Shown here in pieces: positions 45,601-59,832 of a stretch of DNA of 64,000 bases (within the stretch, counting starts at the first letter, position 1; every line of letters starts with the position of its first letter). The position numbers were made by a program, and so were the translations under genes. The notes under the pieces were generated by a model, which worked only from the letters and a program-made list of their open reading frames with translations, did no database searches and was not told where the DNA came from. Source of the stretch: Auriscalpium vulgare (taxonomy: Eukaryota; Basidiomycota; Agaricomycetes; Russulales; Auriscalpiaceae); contig JAHBBC010000012.1 in NCBI GenBank assembly GCA_019915015.1, positions 558,001-622,000 on the forward strand, written 5' to 3'.

Positions 45601-45801
45601 CATGGCAGACTGGGCCGCCAGTGAGATGACTGACGGGAGGTGTGTCGGGGTCGTGGGCGGTGGAGGGCAGCTCGCCGTCGCTGTTGATGACGTTGCCGGT
45701 TGGCCCGGCGTACAGTCCACGAAAGGAAGGCGAAAAGGATGGATTGGGACGACGCGGTCCAATGACTCCAGTCGTTTTTCTTCTTCCAAAATCGTAGACA
45801 T
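42637..45801 (-). CDS. Rho guanine-nucleotide exchange factor with DH, PH and FYVE domains
   Basis: The gene has about six or seven exons; the ATG at 45801 was chosen because its phase matches the next exon (ASAMPSQVDFPS), whereas the overlapping frame from 45858 does not. The DH domain starts at RRKVIEEFYETERTYVEGLDLIYS and includes LRDWLLTIVQRCPRYLLLLKDLI (the conserved late DH helix). A PH-like region follows (FLKRGSLLQFERGSFPKERDFLLFSDSLIW to DEWTTAIRNAK). The FYVE finger begins VWIPDGKTESCMRCGRAF, has RRRRHHCRLCGRCVC, and ends ACDACYE, with eight Cys/His ligands. Together this suggests a Rho/Cdc42 activator recruited to phosphatidylinositol 3-phosphate membranes. The C-terminal 250 residues are Ser/Pro-rich. 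Confidence 0.9.
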
Positions 45802-46039
45802 AACAATTCAGATCCATCTCAGGTATTCTGGAGGTCTTCTCAAGGTCTCCGACAGCAGTTTCTCCTCTTTGCCACGGGAACTCCACCGAGGAACCTTGCT
45901 GATATGCCGGTACACAGACGATAAATACCGAGCAGTTCCTCATAATAACGTGGTACACCTCGAAACACTATCTGCGCACATACCCTGTCACACGGAATCA
46001 CTCTTGTGTAGCACACGGGGTCCATAGTCCTTATGACCA

Positions 46040-47561
46040 TCAGATAGACGCCACTTCAAAGCCTTCAAGGACCGCGCGAACGTTCTTCCCAATCGTCGCC
46101 ATATCGTACCCTCTGTATGCATAACGCCATTAAGCCACTTCAGGAAGCACAAAGGCGCTACTCTACTCACCCCTCCATAACGAACAGCGTCGGCTGTCCC
46201 AACTGGGCGATCGCGCGATCCATCCGCGCGTAGCACGCGCGCGACAGCGCAAAGTCGCTGATCGGATCATCGACGAAGGTGTCGACACCGAGGCTGCCGG
46301 AACGTAAGCGCGCAGTGCAAAGCGGGGGGAGGCAGGGAGCCGCACCTCACGAGCACGTACGCTGGGCTGAAGGCGTTGATCTCGGCGACGGCGTCCGCGA
46401 GCGCAACGCAGTAGGCGTCGTCCCCCGTCCCGCGGGGCAGCGGGTGGTTGATCGTGCTCCCGAGCCCTGTGCCTGCGCCCCTCTCCGCCGCCGATCCCGT
46501 GAAATCTGCGAGCGGCCGTTAGCGAGCGCGACAGCAGTGCGTCAGATGTACGGACATGGGTAGTCATTCTGTGCGTGCAGGGACACGTACAGAACACTGC
46601 TGTCGGAGTAAAATATTTCCTGGGCTGTAGGTGGGGGTTAGCCTTGCAGAGGCAGGTGAGTAGGAGGGTGCTCACTCCCGTTGCCGTGGTGGTAGTCGAT
46701 GTCGAGGATCGCAACAGGAAGGTTCGGGTTCGGATTCGTATGCTGCAGGAATCGCGCCGCGGCGGCGATGTTGTTGATGAAGCAGTACCCACCGCACACA
46801 GACGTCCCTGCATGGTGTCCTGGAGGGCGGCTGGTAGCAATACTGAGCGGCTTCCATGCGGCAGAGCAGGTGATCGTACCACAAGGCAAACACGCCGCGT
46901 TCCGTTGCGAGAAGCTGCGCCGCATGCAGCGCAACACGCGCTGAGGCGACGATGGATGGATAGGTATCTTTCAACGATAGGATCAGAATGTGAATAGAAC
47001 ATGATATAGAACATGATATCGAGAGGGAAGGACGGACCTTCCGTTATAGGACAGCTCAGATCGAAGCAGTAGAACCCTGCGGCGGCAGGTCAGCCTAGAG
47101 ACAGTAAGGGGCACGCCACAAGGCCCGCTTGGAACCACCACCTGCTCTGGCGATCGGAGAGAGCGCCCCAGGATCGATGGCGGCGGCCACTGCCAGAACT
47201 TGCGGGTGGGGAAACGCCTCTGGCAGCACCGCGGACTGCGCTTCAAGACGTGAGAACGACTCGGACGGCAGGAACCTGGCATGCGCGGAGGAGACAGGAC
47301 CTTATCGCCGCCATCGGCAACCCACCTCGGGTAGGCGGTGACGAGGTAGGCGAGGTAGTCGGCGCCGTGCACGGCACTGACGTACTTGAGGACATCGATG
47401 GTGTCGTCGGCCTCGACGAACTCGAACGTTCCTGCGCTCTCGAGCTCGCGCTTGATGGCCAGCCAGCGGGCGGGGCTTTCAAAGTAGGGAACGGGCTGGC
47501 CAGAGATGAACTCAAATGGAGGGTCGTGGATGAGTGAAGCGGTGTGATAGACGACCTTCAT
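46040..47561 (-). CDS. Histone deacetylase-like (class II / acetylpolyamine amidohydrolase type)
   Basis: Zinc hydrolases of this fold deacetylate lysines or acetylpolyamines. The start is MKVVYHTASLIHDPPFEF at 47561. Recognisable motifs in order: HGADYLAYL, EAVLPEAFPHP-like block, ALCRPPGHHAG (catalytic His pair; needs the GTACGA intron before it), GGYCFINNIAAAARF, ILDIDYHHGNG (zinc-binding Asp and His), SLGVDTFVDDPI (second zinc Asp) and MEGGYDMATIG (catalytic Tyr loop). It ends at 46040. About seven introns split it. All key residues visible are kept. It is divergent from the RdRP gene, with 585 bp between start codons. Confidence 0.85.
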
Positions 47562-48146
47562 GGCTGGGAAAGGGGGACTTTGTCACTTCCAACGGGATGA
47601 ACGGCGTCTTTGCGAACCATTCGAGAACGTTGCCAACTGTCGTGGGGAAGGCTTCAAGCACAGGATGGGCAATGATGACCCAGGGCGTCAGGCGTCCGCC
47701 ACAGGCACTTTCATAAACGTCCACGTCGCGCTTTTCGCCTCCCACTGGCTCGGTGATGTCTTGATGGGTATGGCGGGCAGGAGGAGGGGCAGAACCTGGG
47801 CAGAACATCTGATGCCAATGGTAAAAGGAGGCCAAGAAGGGAAGGCAACGTCTTGTGCTATCCAACTTCATCTTCATCCTGACGCGTGACAGCATCGTTC
47901 GGTGCAACCGGCAAGCGGTTGCACCTCATACATATCATTATGTTGCATCTCGCTCTGGTTTAAATATACAGCTTGAGGGTCTTCCATACACGCCTACCCC
48001 TTCCCCCGTTCACCCTACGCCCGCTCGCCCTGGCCCGCACATCCTTGCATGTCTAGTAAGCTACTGGAGTGCTCTTCGCCGTGAAGACTGATTCACATTG
48101 TCCTTCAGCCTACGACACGTCGCCAGATCGGCCAAGCACGAGCAGG

Positions 48147-51100
48147 ATGAGCAGGCCAGTCCAGCGCACGCGTCCTGGCTCCTCCAGGAGCTCTGGAGTG
48201 CCCGAGACGTCCGAGGAGCCCATCTCGATTTGTTCATCCGACGTGCGTATCATTGCTCAAGCTTCGTCTTTGGGTGACTCATGCACCCACAGGACGAAGA
48301 TGATATATGGCACGAGTTCGAGGAGCCCGACGCGGATGACATGGAGGAAGGTATGTGCGAAGGCATCGTCGTCGTCCGTGTACCCCTGGCTGACCTATGG
48401 TGGTTTCTCAGTCGAGCACAGTACGTCTTCTGTATCTACCCCTCGCCGGCTGCTGACAACCGCATTTGCAGTGATCGCAGCCGATGAAGCCTTGACACCG
48501 TCGCGGCGCAAAGGCAAAGAAAGGGCCGACCCTTTCCACCGCCCAATGGCGGCTTCCCCAGCCCAGGCAATGGGGTCTGCAGGCTATTCGCCTGCCTCCT
48601 CCGTCGCATTTGGATACCCCACCCCAACTACCCATCGCACCGAGGAGTTTGAACCACTTCCGAACTGCAACACGCCGTCACGTGCCTCGTCCGGCCGCAG
48701 AGAGACCACCTACGCGCCCGTGCCCCAGTTCAAGCGCCCTTCCCACAGACCTCCGACTCCAGATTCGCCATATGCGAAAAGGCACCAGAGGTATGTACTG
48801 TTACTCGCCGAAGACGACCTTCTCAATCATGCATCATAGGGAGGCGAGTGGGTCGCTCACAAAGACGAGCGCGCATCGAGCCAAGTCGCCTCTGGCGGCG
48901 CCCATCTTCACCCCCGTAGCTTCGAGGCCCCTGTCCCCACCCCGACTCCCCCTCTCTGCTCTTCCATCCCCTTCGCTTCCTCCTAAAGACGTGCCGCTGG
49001 CTGGCGCAAGTCATGCGGCATCCAGCATCAATGCGCCCCCAGAAGAACCTCTGGGCGCTCTGGTTGATAATGTGCCAGATCTCCCATACGAGATCATCGC
49101 ATTCAACGAACACTTCCAGGCAGACATGGACAAGCGTGACGTCTCTTGGGCGGTTCAGTATGCCATCATGTGCGGGCTCACATGCAAGCGATGGGAGCTG
49201 AAGCATTTCATCCCATCCGTGCTCAATCAACTGAAGGGAAAGAGTGCCGACGCTCTACGTAGGCTGCCCAAACTGATGCACGAGTCTGTCTCCGCGGACG
49301 CCGCTCGCTTCGCAGAGGGGCTTGCCGGGGATTTCAAAGTCTGGTGGGTCTTTCGTAGTGTGTTTATCCTTGATGCTTTTGACAAAATCTATCATGATCC
49401 AGGCAAGAGTACGACCTTGAAGATGAAGCTATTCTTGAAGGCAAAGGCCGCGGCTTAGGTCCCATCAGCGAAGACAGCTGGCATGGCGAAACGCGCTGGT
49501 ACGGCGGCAAGATCCAGCAAGTAGTACGTGTGTCTATCGACCCGGCGACCAAGGCGCTCTCCTTCACTCTGGAAGCTCCCGAGATGCGCCGCTCGAATCG
49601 GTTCGCGCGTATCCTCGGTTCGCGCCGGATGCTCGAGTTCAAGCTGGCGAAGGAGTTCAAGTACGACTCCGAGGGCACGACACTTAAGCACCTACTCCGC
49701 AACTTCGTGTTGTGTGGGCGCGTCTTCGTCCCTATCGCACTTAAGGACGACAAAGTCTACTTGATGGAGATCAAGAATGACTATCAGCGGCTCCCGTCGG
49801 CGGGCGACGACCAGCGTATGGGGTATTGGGACTTCATCGAAAAGCATAATAGCCTTGATTTGAATCGTCGTCAGGTAATAATAACATCAGTCACGCGAGA
49901 ATGTTTTCTGACAAGGTCATCCGTGCAGCCGATCAGCAAGTATGTCACGCGATTTGGCCTTTCCTTCTCAACGTCAGTACCCATCCTGGAGTTTAATCCG
50001 ATGAACATACATTTTATTGGCGATGAAAGTGCGTTTCAATTGTTGTCGACATCGTAGCAGCATTTTGATTCCTGCATCTCAGCGGCGCCCCATGACGGCC
50101 CAGGCAAAGCCCCCTCAGAGAAGATCATGACGGACGGCTGTGGTTTCATCAACCAAGCTGCTCTAATCCTCATTGCGCAACGTCTGCAACTTTCCAGTCG
50201 CCCGACGGCCGTGCAAGGTCGCATCGCCGGTTCCAAAGGCCTCTGGGTCTTACATCCCACGGACCGTGCCTCTACGGACCCCCCACGAATCTATATTCGC
50301 GCCTCCCAGCGCAAGATCCTTCTCCCCGACCTTGCATCTGCGGACCGCGCTCACCTTATCTTCGACATGGTTTCTATCTCCAAGCCGCCTAACAGCGGCC
50401 GCCTCTCACAGCAGACCATCTTATGCATGTGGTCCAACGGCGTGCCTACCTACGCTTTCAAGGACCTCCTCGAAGAGGGTATGCGGGCAGAGGTGGAGCC
50501 GTTGATGCGATGGACCGGCGCAGTGGCGATGCAGATGCTGTGGCACGCGGTCGAGCGCGCCGGCAATGTCGCAGGCGTACAGGTCGCCCGGCTCGCGGGC
50601 GCCATGGCGCGTGCCTTGGGGCTGCGGCAGCGGTGGGAGGACGACATCAGCGACGACGGCACGCCTCAGGAGGACGTCGAACTCGCGGCGCTCTTGGACG
50701 CCGCGGACCCGACGCACTCCTTGCACGGGTCTGTGATGGCGATGCTCCAGGTTGGTTTCGAGCCGCAGCACAACACTCTGCTGTATGACAAGATCAGGAA
50801 GATTATGCAGCTTGTGATGGATGCCTATATTGACAAGTATCGGATCGCGATGAAGCAGTCGGCCGAGGCGTACATCGTGCCAGGTACGTTCATCGCTACC
50901 AAAGAGCCCTTCTTGTTGACGTGACCATGTCGAAGATCCGAAGGGTGTATTGAAGAAGGGCCAAATTCACTTCAAGTCGTCAAAGGCTCTCAAAGACCCC
51001 ATCGAAGACCTGGCTCCGAATATCATCACCGGCAAAGTGCTGGTGCGTTTTCTACGGTAGATCGTGAAGAGCGAAGAATGCTTACCGCGTGTGATCACAG

Positions 51101-52546
51101 GTCAGTCGGAATCCCACTCGGGTAGCGTCCGATATTCAGAAGGCAAGTTCTATGTTTGTCATTCTCAACACACTTGCTCACGTTTTCGAGTAGGTTGAAG
51201 CAATCGAGCATCCCGAGCTGAGCGAATACGTGGATGTTATTGTTTTCCCCGTTGAAGGACCCCGGTCCCTCGCGAGCTACCTCGGCGGAGGAGGTGCGTA
51301 ACCATCGTTTACCACTGACTTCCGCTGATGAGAACCGTCACAGATTACGACGGTGGTAAGTCAATACACATCGTGCGCATGCGCATTATTCAAGGTCCTC
51401 ATCACAGATACTGTCATGGTCACCTGGGCGGCACCCATCGTCGACAACTTCAAGGAGGACGAGCGTGTGATCGACAAGCCGGACGGCTTCGATGACGAGA
51501 ACTTTGAGTCCGAGGTGGAACAAGTCGTGGACTTCCACGCCAGACTCTCGGCCCTCCCGAAGACGCAAGCGCACGCCGAATTTCTCAAGGTCTTACTCCA
51601 GGGCCTTGGCAACGGCACAGTTGGCATGTACTCGGGCTTTCATGACAGGGCAGTGTATGCGTTCGGGTATTCGGACCCGGAAACTGTCCGACTGGCATAT
51701 ATGTGAGTTCTGCGTCCCTCCAGACGCATCGACCTACTAATTTCGTTCGACAGGTTCACAACCTGTTTAGACGCGAGCAAGACCGGTTTACGGGTACGCC
51801 CGAAGGTCTTCAGCGCGGATAAGCGGAAGTACGACTGGGCCAAACCTGCATGCATGGTCAGCGCGAAGAACGCGGGCTCTGTGGAGAAACCGCCCCCGCA
51901 CCTTCAACGCAGAGACTCGTCCAAGAAATTTGTTTTAGAGTCCATTCGGCGGCACGGCCAGGAGCTTCAAGATTCCCTGTTGATCGCGTACGGCAATGTG
52001 CAGCCATCGAAGCGCCGCGACTTGGACCTCGTGGAGCCGGTCGAGAATCTCCTCAGGCTTGTTCAGAGCTACGGGCCGAACCACGCGATCTCTGAGGCCA
52101 TCCGTGCAGAGCTGGACTTGGTCAATGCGCACGTGTCAAAGATCCGTGCGCAGTTTCCGAAGGCGAGCTTCAATAACGACTCCCCCTACAGCCCCCGCAA
52201 AACTCCTTCCAGAGGGAAGCCTGTACGGTCAAACAGCACTCAGGCCATCAGCCAGCTGAAACGGGACTTCTGCGAAGGACCGCCGCCGGAACAGATCCCC
52301 ATCCTGACGCATTCCGACGTCGCGGACTACGTCCGCGCCGCATACGCATACAAGATGGTGACGGAATATGATGCCACCTCGACGGCATTCCCGTTCGCGA
52401 TGGCCTTCGAAACGCTTTGCCAGATCAAGGCCCGGGCGCGTGGCAATTCGGTGACGATGCGGCGCTCCTTCGCAAACCTCCTGAACATGTCGAGCTCGAC
52501 GGTCCGTATACTTCATCATCTGGTCGCTGCGGAGCGGGAAGAGTGA
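48147..52546 (+). CDS. RNA-directed RNA polymerase (RNAi type, QDE-1-like)
   Basis: Cellular RdRPs make double-stranded RNA that feeds Dicer in quelling and heterochromatin control. The N-terminal 250 residues are Ser/Pro-rich. The core begins near 49060 (PYEIIAFNEHFQADMDKRD). Later blocks include MTDGCGFIN, SRNPTRVASDIQ and the catalytic loop GGGDYDGDTVM, whose three Asp residues bind Mg. The tail carries the usual C-terminal helical region to EREE. About twelve introns are present; one microexon of only 12 nt (51344-51355) encodes part of the catalytic DYDGD motif. The ATG at 48147 is the best candidate, though an in-frame ATG at 48069 exists. No disruption was seen. A fragment copy sits at 41748-42204. 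Confidence 0.93.
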
Positions 52547-53469
52547 AGGAAGTGGTCTTATATTTGCATCGAGCGTAGCGTCATTGTTTAGTTAAAAAGT
52601 GACCATGGTACGATACATTTGCAAATTAGAGAGCCGTACAAGGTACTTTATGTGATGTGCTACGTGTGTGAGGTGTAGAGAAAACCGGCGACGACAGCTA
52701 CTTTTTTGTGTACGACTCGTATCGTAGAGTGCGAGGGCGGTACGGGCTAATTTTCCACACCCAACCCCTCTTTCGGGATACTGCCAACGGAATGTCCAGG
52801 CTGCGCCTTCTCAGATAATTGTACGCAGCACAGACAAGAGTCTTCGCTGGGAATGTACGGCCGGGCCCGGGATGGCCCCGGCATATATAGTTGCAGAGGG
52901 AATGTCGACGCGCTTCGGCCGGCCAATTATAGTAAACGAGGAGCTACGCTGGAGATAGCGACACGGAGGCAATCCAACTAGTCATCGTGCATGAAATCGA
53001 GTGCAACATAAGGTGTAAGGTGACGCTGAGACGGTAGGAAAGAGTTGCAGGTGAGAGTCCGAAGCCGGCGCGATGCAAGCCACTTTCTAATTGACTTTGG
53101 CGCCAGAATCACCACTATGTACGTATTGCCATAGATCGATCGATATCAAAATCCTCATTGCTACACTGTAGTCCATTGTTGAAGTCCATGTACACTTCAC
53201 GCTCAGCTTTTGAAACGTACAGGCCATACCTTGCGACTACCTTGCGCGGGCTATCAAGGGAGAGTCGTTGCTGAAGCTGTGAAGATGAGATACAGATATA
53301 TAATATCTCTTCGCGCAGCCTCATTTGCTTTCTGATGTGTACTTTGAAGTCGGCCAGGAATGAATTGCGATTGCGATCAATGCTCCTAAATCGAGATCAA
53401 GAAAATATGCTACAATCACCCATATAGTACAACGACAACAACATCGAAGAGATCGTTCATGCACGGCGC
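52547..53469. other. Intergenic region between RdRP and glucoamylase
   Basis: Convergent gene ends. The only recognisable content is the module-family relic at 52735-52875; the rest shows no gene. Confidence 0.5.
52735..52875 (-). pseudogene. Relic of the last module of the repeat-module family
   Basis: Minus-strand translation gives AKTLVCAAYNYLRRRSLDIP and a short tail, matching the third-module end of the 15321 gene (ANSLVDAAYNYLRRR). Nothing else of the gene is recognisable nearby. Confidence 0.75.
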
Positions 53470-55583
<2,114 letters not shown>

Positions 55584-55630
55584 GCTGAACGAGGAGGACG
55601 TCGATGACGGCCGCATGCGATGCGGGGTGC

Positions 55631-55640
55631 TTCTTATACA
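55631..55640 (-). promoter_or_regulatory. TATA box of the glucoamylase gene
   Basis: TGTATAAGAA on the minus strand, about 50 bp upstream of the start codon. Confidence 0.55.
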
Positions 55641-56499
55641 TGGAGTCGGTGTACGGTATGCACCGGCGGGTGCCCCGCATTCCCCAGAAGCGAACCCCGA
55701 TGACGCGAGGAGACCTTGTGGCATGAAGGGTATTTTAGGGCCTTGTGTTGGCCTTGTGATGGAGAGAGCGCGTGCGTATTGCGGGGGATGCGGCAGAAGA
55801 CCGGCTGTTGCGTTCCACGAGAGGAGACCGCGCGGGTTTCATTGCGCGAACGTCCCAGTCTGGATCCATCGCGGCCTGTTTTGGCAATTCAGCCTGGTTG
55901 TAAAGTAAACGCCTGGAGTTAGGAGTTGGTTGGACGTCGAGGTCGAAGGTTGTCCTGCCGGTGGACGTTGAAGACAAGAGGTCAGCCGGACTTCCGAATT
56001 GTCGCCGCACGCTCATTTCACATGTGATCTATCCCCGCCGCCACACGAAAACACCGCCTGCTCATCTCTGCTCGTCTAAGACAATCTGAACGGAACCCCT
56101 TCAGGAAATCATGTCGGACGATCAGCATATCAGCAGCCAGTCGTGCGCAACCGTGCCGCGCGAAAGGTGGAGCCTCGACTCGTGCTTGCTGTGTATTTTT
56201 GATGGTAGCCCAGGGACTCTACAAAATGATCGGGGTCGACATGTGTGCAGGCCTCATCTGACGAAGCCACCGGTGGACAGCGTGGAAGGGGAGCACAGTG
56301 ATCCCTTGCGCATGTCCGAGCGCTCGACGGCTGTTCACACAGGTCAACGGTACGTGCGTCCTGTCATATCGCGGCTGTACTGTACAATTACATTGTGAAT
56401 CGATCGACCTAGTGCACAAGATGCTTCGAGTATAAGAATATCGATACTTGTACGGCGTGGCGAGCTATCTGGCTGTGTCAACACCAGCTGCAGAGCCAT
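55641..56499. other. Glucoamylase upstream region, no further gene
   Basis: No supported coding frame. It is the probable promoter of the glucoamylase gene, with several short open frames that have no family resemblance. Confidence 0.45.
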
Positions 56500-57160
56500 C
56501 TATACAAGCATGTCCTGGTGGAGGAAGGTGGGAGGTTCGTATGGACGTTCTTCCCAGTCGAAACGGATCTTCAAGGGAGCCTCCAGGGCGCGCCTTCTCA
56601 GATAATTGTAAGTAGCCTCGACAACGGTCTCCGCTGAACGGCACCGATCGCTGTTGTAGTGTCGCCTATCGTGCGACGACTCCGCGGATATGACGGTATA
56701 TGGCTCGGGGCGAACGTATCCCTCACGGTAGTGGTGAAGACGTCTTTCAGAGCACGTGTAACCTCCTCGAACCCCACTCACCGACCAAGACGATCGGTGC
56801 TCGGTCGTCCCTCGAGCGCGCCGGATTGTGAAGCGGCAGCAGCGAGTTGTATGATCAACACCTTGGGATGCAACGTGCCCAGATCTCGTCGACCACCCTG
56901 TACCGCCTCGACCAGAATCTTCGCGCTATTTTGGGCACGAGAGGCGAACCAGAGAGTCGAGTTCCTGCAGTGCCTCCACGCTGAGACACGGGTCAGGAGC
57001 GGGAAAGAAAACCAGGCGGACGCGAAGCGCGGGGGGTGCATGACAACGGCGTATGCTGCGTGAGCGCAGCACCGTTGGAGGTAGCGGAGTGCATGTGCGC
57101 TCACCGTATTTCCTCCTCCTCGCACAGCATTCCAGGCGTATACCTCTGTATAATTCAAAG
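56500..57160 (-). pseudogene. Decayed module-family gene
   Basis: The minus strand starts with TEVYAWN and HALRYLQRCCAH, then ILVEAVQGGRRDLGTLHP, closely matching exon 3 of the 38146 gene, and ends with RHYNSDR and VVEATYNYLRRR, matching the third module of the 15321 gene. Two frame changes and a stop (after STDRLGR) break it. It holds both ends of a module in the order expected of the family, so it links the two longer genes as relatives. The first two exons of the 38146-type gene are absent. Confidence 0.75.
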
Positions 57161-57437
57161 AGTCAGGGCCACGAAATCATCCCTTTCGCCGGAGGGCACA
57201 GCGTGCTAGCTTGCCAGTCGCAGTCTCGTCGGAATCATCATGCTGCCGTTCGGAATACAAGTCGTACAGGCTCACCAGGGGCACATGCGCGTTTACCGGC
57301 CGGATTCCTCTTTCCACGCTAAGCGCTGTCTTTGCATGGAAGACCGTTCCGCTGTCACTCGCATCCCAGCAGCCCCGAGCGACGCAGACGTACATATTAT
57401 AATGCGCGAGCTCCCTTAGCCTCTTTGACCCACACCG

Positions 57438-58346
57438 ATGTCGACAATGCCAGGCCTCGCGCTCCTTCCCCGCGCCTACCAAGACATGCTACAATCGCCA
57501 CTGCCATTCCTGTACTCCCTCCTCGCGGCACTGTGGGCGGCGCTCGCGCGGTACCTGCAGTTCCCGGCCGAGCGTGTGCCTGCGCTGCACGATCTGCAGA
57601 CGGGCGACATCGTGGGGCTGATGGACTGGCGGCTCATTGGGCCGATACGTGTGGTCGTCACGGTGCGTGCGCGAGTCGTGCCGTGTGCGTGTGCACTGTG
57701 CAGAGGCTGATGCTCCTCGGACCTCATAGCCTAAAGCGTTGACGAATGGGATAGTTGAGTGAGTACGCGTTCCCGTCGGTAATGCATCGGGGCTCACGTT
57801 TGCCAGGACATCGTTCGATCGTAAGCACGCAAGGCGCGCCTGCACCGCAGCACGCTGACCTGGGCCATGCACCTGCAGTGTACAACCCGCTTCCCTTCGA
57901 GGTCTCCATTGACCACGTCACGACGTACGCGGGGGTCAACAACAACATCTACGCGCAGTTCTCGCAGCCGTTCAGCGGCTTCGTCGTCCCGCCGCACAGC
58001 ACCGTCAACAGCGGGACATTCGGTGGCGTGAAGCTCGTGCAGGGCGCAATCAACACGCTGCCCATCGTGAACGCGGGGTCGCTCGATATATACAAGGCGG
58101 ACATACGCGTGAGGTGCGGATGCTTGCGTTGTATGCGGACGAGATGTATATTGACGGTCGGCTGTCAGGCTGTGGACAAGGAACGGGAAGATGGGGCTTC
58201 CGGTGCCACTGAACGGCGTCAGACAGGGTGGGATACAGACCAAGTGCGTGTTTTCGTCGCGCTGGGGTGCTCGAACGTTGGACTGACAGCCACGCAGGTA
58301 CGATATCAACCTGGGACCAAGCGGGAGCTTCATCACGAGCGAATGA
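57438..58346 (+). CDS. Membrane-anchored LEA-like protein
   Basis: Exon 1 is 57438-57662; later exons include about 57886-58114, about 58168-58241 and 58298-58346. A hydrophobic helix near the start (LPFLYSLLAALWAALARYL) is followed by LQTGDIVGLMDWRLIGPIRVVVT. A beta-rich domain then reads VYNPLPFEVSIDHVTTYAGVNNNIYAQF, FSGFVVPPHSTVNSGTF and WTRNGKMGLPVPLNGV, ending with a YDINLGPSGSF tail. Such domains resemble the LEA2/WHy fold of fungal endomembrane proteins; function is not known. The join between exon 1 and the VYNPL exon has no clean in-phase pair; a very short extra exon near 57750 may be involved. Confidence 0.7.
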
Positions 58347-58554
58347 GGGCGTACTAGATCGATAGACACTGTGCATTACAGACCTATACATTGATTCAAT
58401 AGGGATACAGACGGTGTCGAGGGTTATTCAAGAGTCTCTATACGGCGAAGTCGCGACGGAGGTTGCCGAGAGCAACTGTACAGTTGATGTCAGCCACCGC
58501 CTGCCTAATACGAAACTTAAGCGCTCGTTCTCCTCACCGCCCACGCCCAACGAA

Positions 58555-59552
58555 ATGTCGTCCGATCTCGAGTGGTTGCTCCTCCGCGTACGTCCAGTTC
58601 AACGTCCAGCTCGGTGATTAGCCTCTCTCGCAGGGTGCTGACATCCCAAACCCACCTGTTCGCAGAAAAATAACAGCTTCATCGTGAAGCGCGTGGCCGA
58701 GGGCCCGATCTTCTCCAAGGAGCCTGTATGTCTTTATTTCTTCTCTGAAACAAACAGACACTCAGCAGCGCCGCAGGGCAACCTCCTCAACCTCCACTCC
58801 CACAAGTACTCCGGGCTTGCCAATGCGAAGGTGAGCCACAGGGTACCGGGCGGCGAACAGGACTAATCAGTGTTGGCAGACCATCGACGTCCGGCAAGGC
58901 CCCAACGGCGTGGAGGTGACACATCGCAAGAAGTCTGCGTCGCCACTTGCCGTCGCGTCTGCACGCAAGACGACTGTCATCCGCAACCGGACGGGTTCGC
59001 GCGCCGCCTTTGGCGTCGCGGCGAACACCGCCAAGCGCGGTTACCGTCCTGACCTCCGTCGCGTGAGCACCTCTTTCACCTCTCTACTTCTCCTTTTTCC
59101 TGTGCCGGCAGTCTTCCGGCTATTCATACGTGGCCGAGACCCTTCTTCTTTCGTACCGTCCCTTTCGTTCCCAACTGCAATCTCGTTAGAACCCACTGGA
59201 AACGCCGCGAGGTGTTATGAAGGCTGGGCGTGGACATGTTTGCAAGATTACGGGTCCAGTTGGGCCGATCAATCCTGCTGGACCACTCGTCATTCGCTAT
59301 CGGGGCTCGTTCGTCTGCGCTACGCGAGTGTCCGACGACTTGACTCTAACAGCTGTTTACTTTTATACCTACTTTTCTGCTTTGCTTATCTCTCCTCCAC
59401 TTCCTGTTTGCTAGCCTCACATACTGACATCTTGCGTTATTTAGGCCACCGTCGCGCGGGTCTCTGCCCTCCTGGTCGCGCAAAACGAGCCCAAGCCGGC
59501 GCCCGCACCCAAGGTTCGCGGGAAGAAGGCCAAGACGTTCTTCAACGCTTGA
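58555..59552 (+). CDS. RPL28: 60S ribosomal protein eL28
   Basis: Five exons: 58555-58587, 58666-58725, 58777-58830, 58880-59062 and 59445-59552, about 145 residues, phases consistent. Motifs are MSSDLEWLLLRKNNSFIVKR, GNLLNLHSHKYSGLANAK, TIDVRQGPNGVEV, and the basic stretch SARKTTVIRNRTGSRAAF, all as in eukaryotic eL28; the Lys-rich end (GKKAKTFFNA) is typical. The last intron is 382 bp, far longer than its neighbours. It is a component of the large ribosomal subunit. Confidence 0.95.
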
Positions 59553-59832
59553 GCTCTGTACTTTTGCCATGTTGCTGTCTCGCCGCTGTCTTACTATCAT
59601 GATCTACCATATGCACGTCGCTCAGGCAATGTTATGATGCATGTTCATAGCTCGCCAAATCTGTTCAACGCGCGATACCGGGTGAGGGACCAAGATTTAT
59701 ATTGAGCTTCTGGATAGAGGCTGGATGACTGCTACAAATACATTCGCCCGAACAGACTGCGGCCTAGAAGTACACCAATACACTTCGACTTCTGCTTCCC
59801 TTCGAGGGTGTCCTTCGACGTGCAGGGCACAC

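Noticed and set aside
45590..45958. Alternative start of the RhoGEF gene (MDLNCYVYDF)
   Set aside because: Its phase at the first donor does not match the next exon, whereas the frame from 45801 does.
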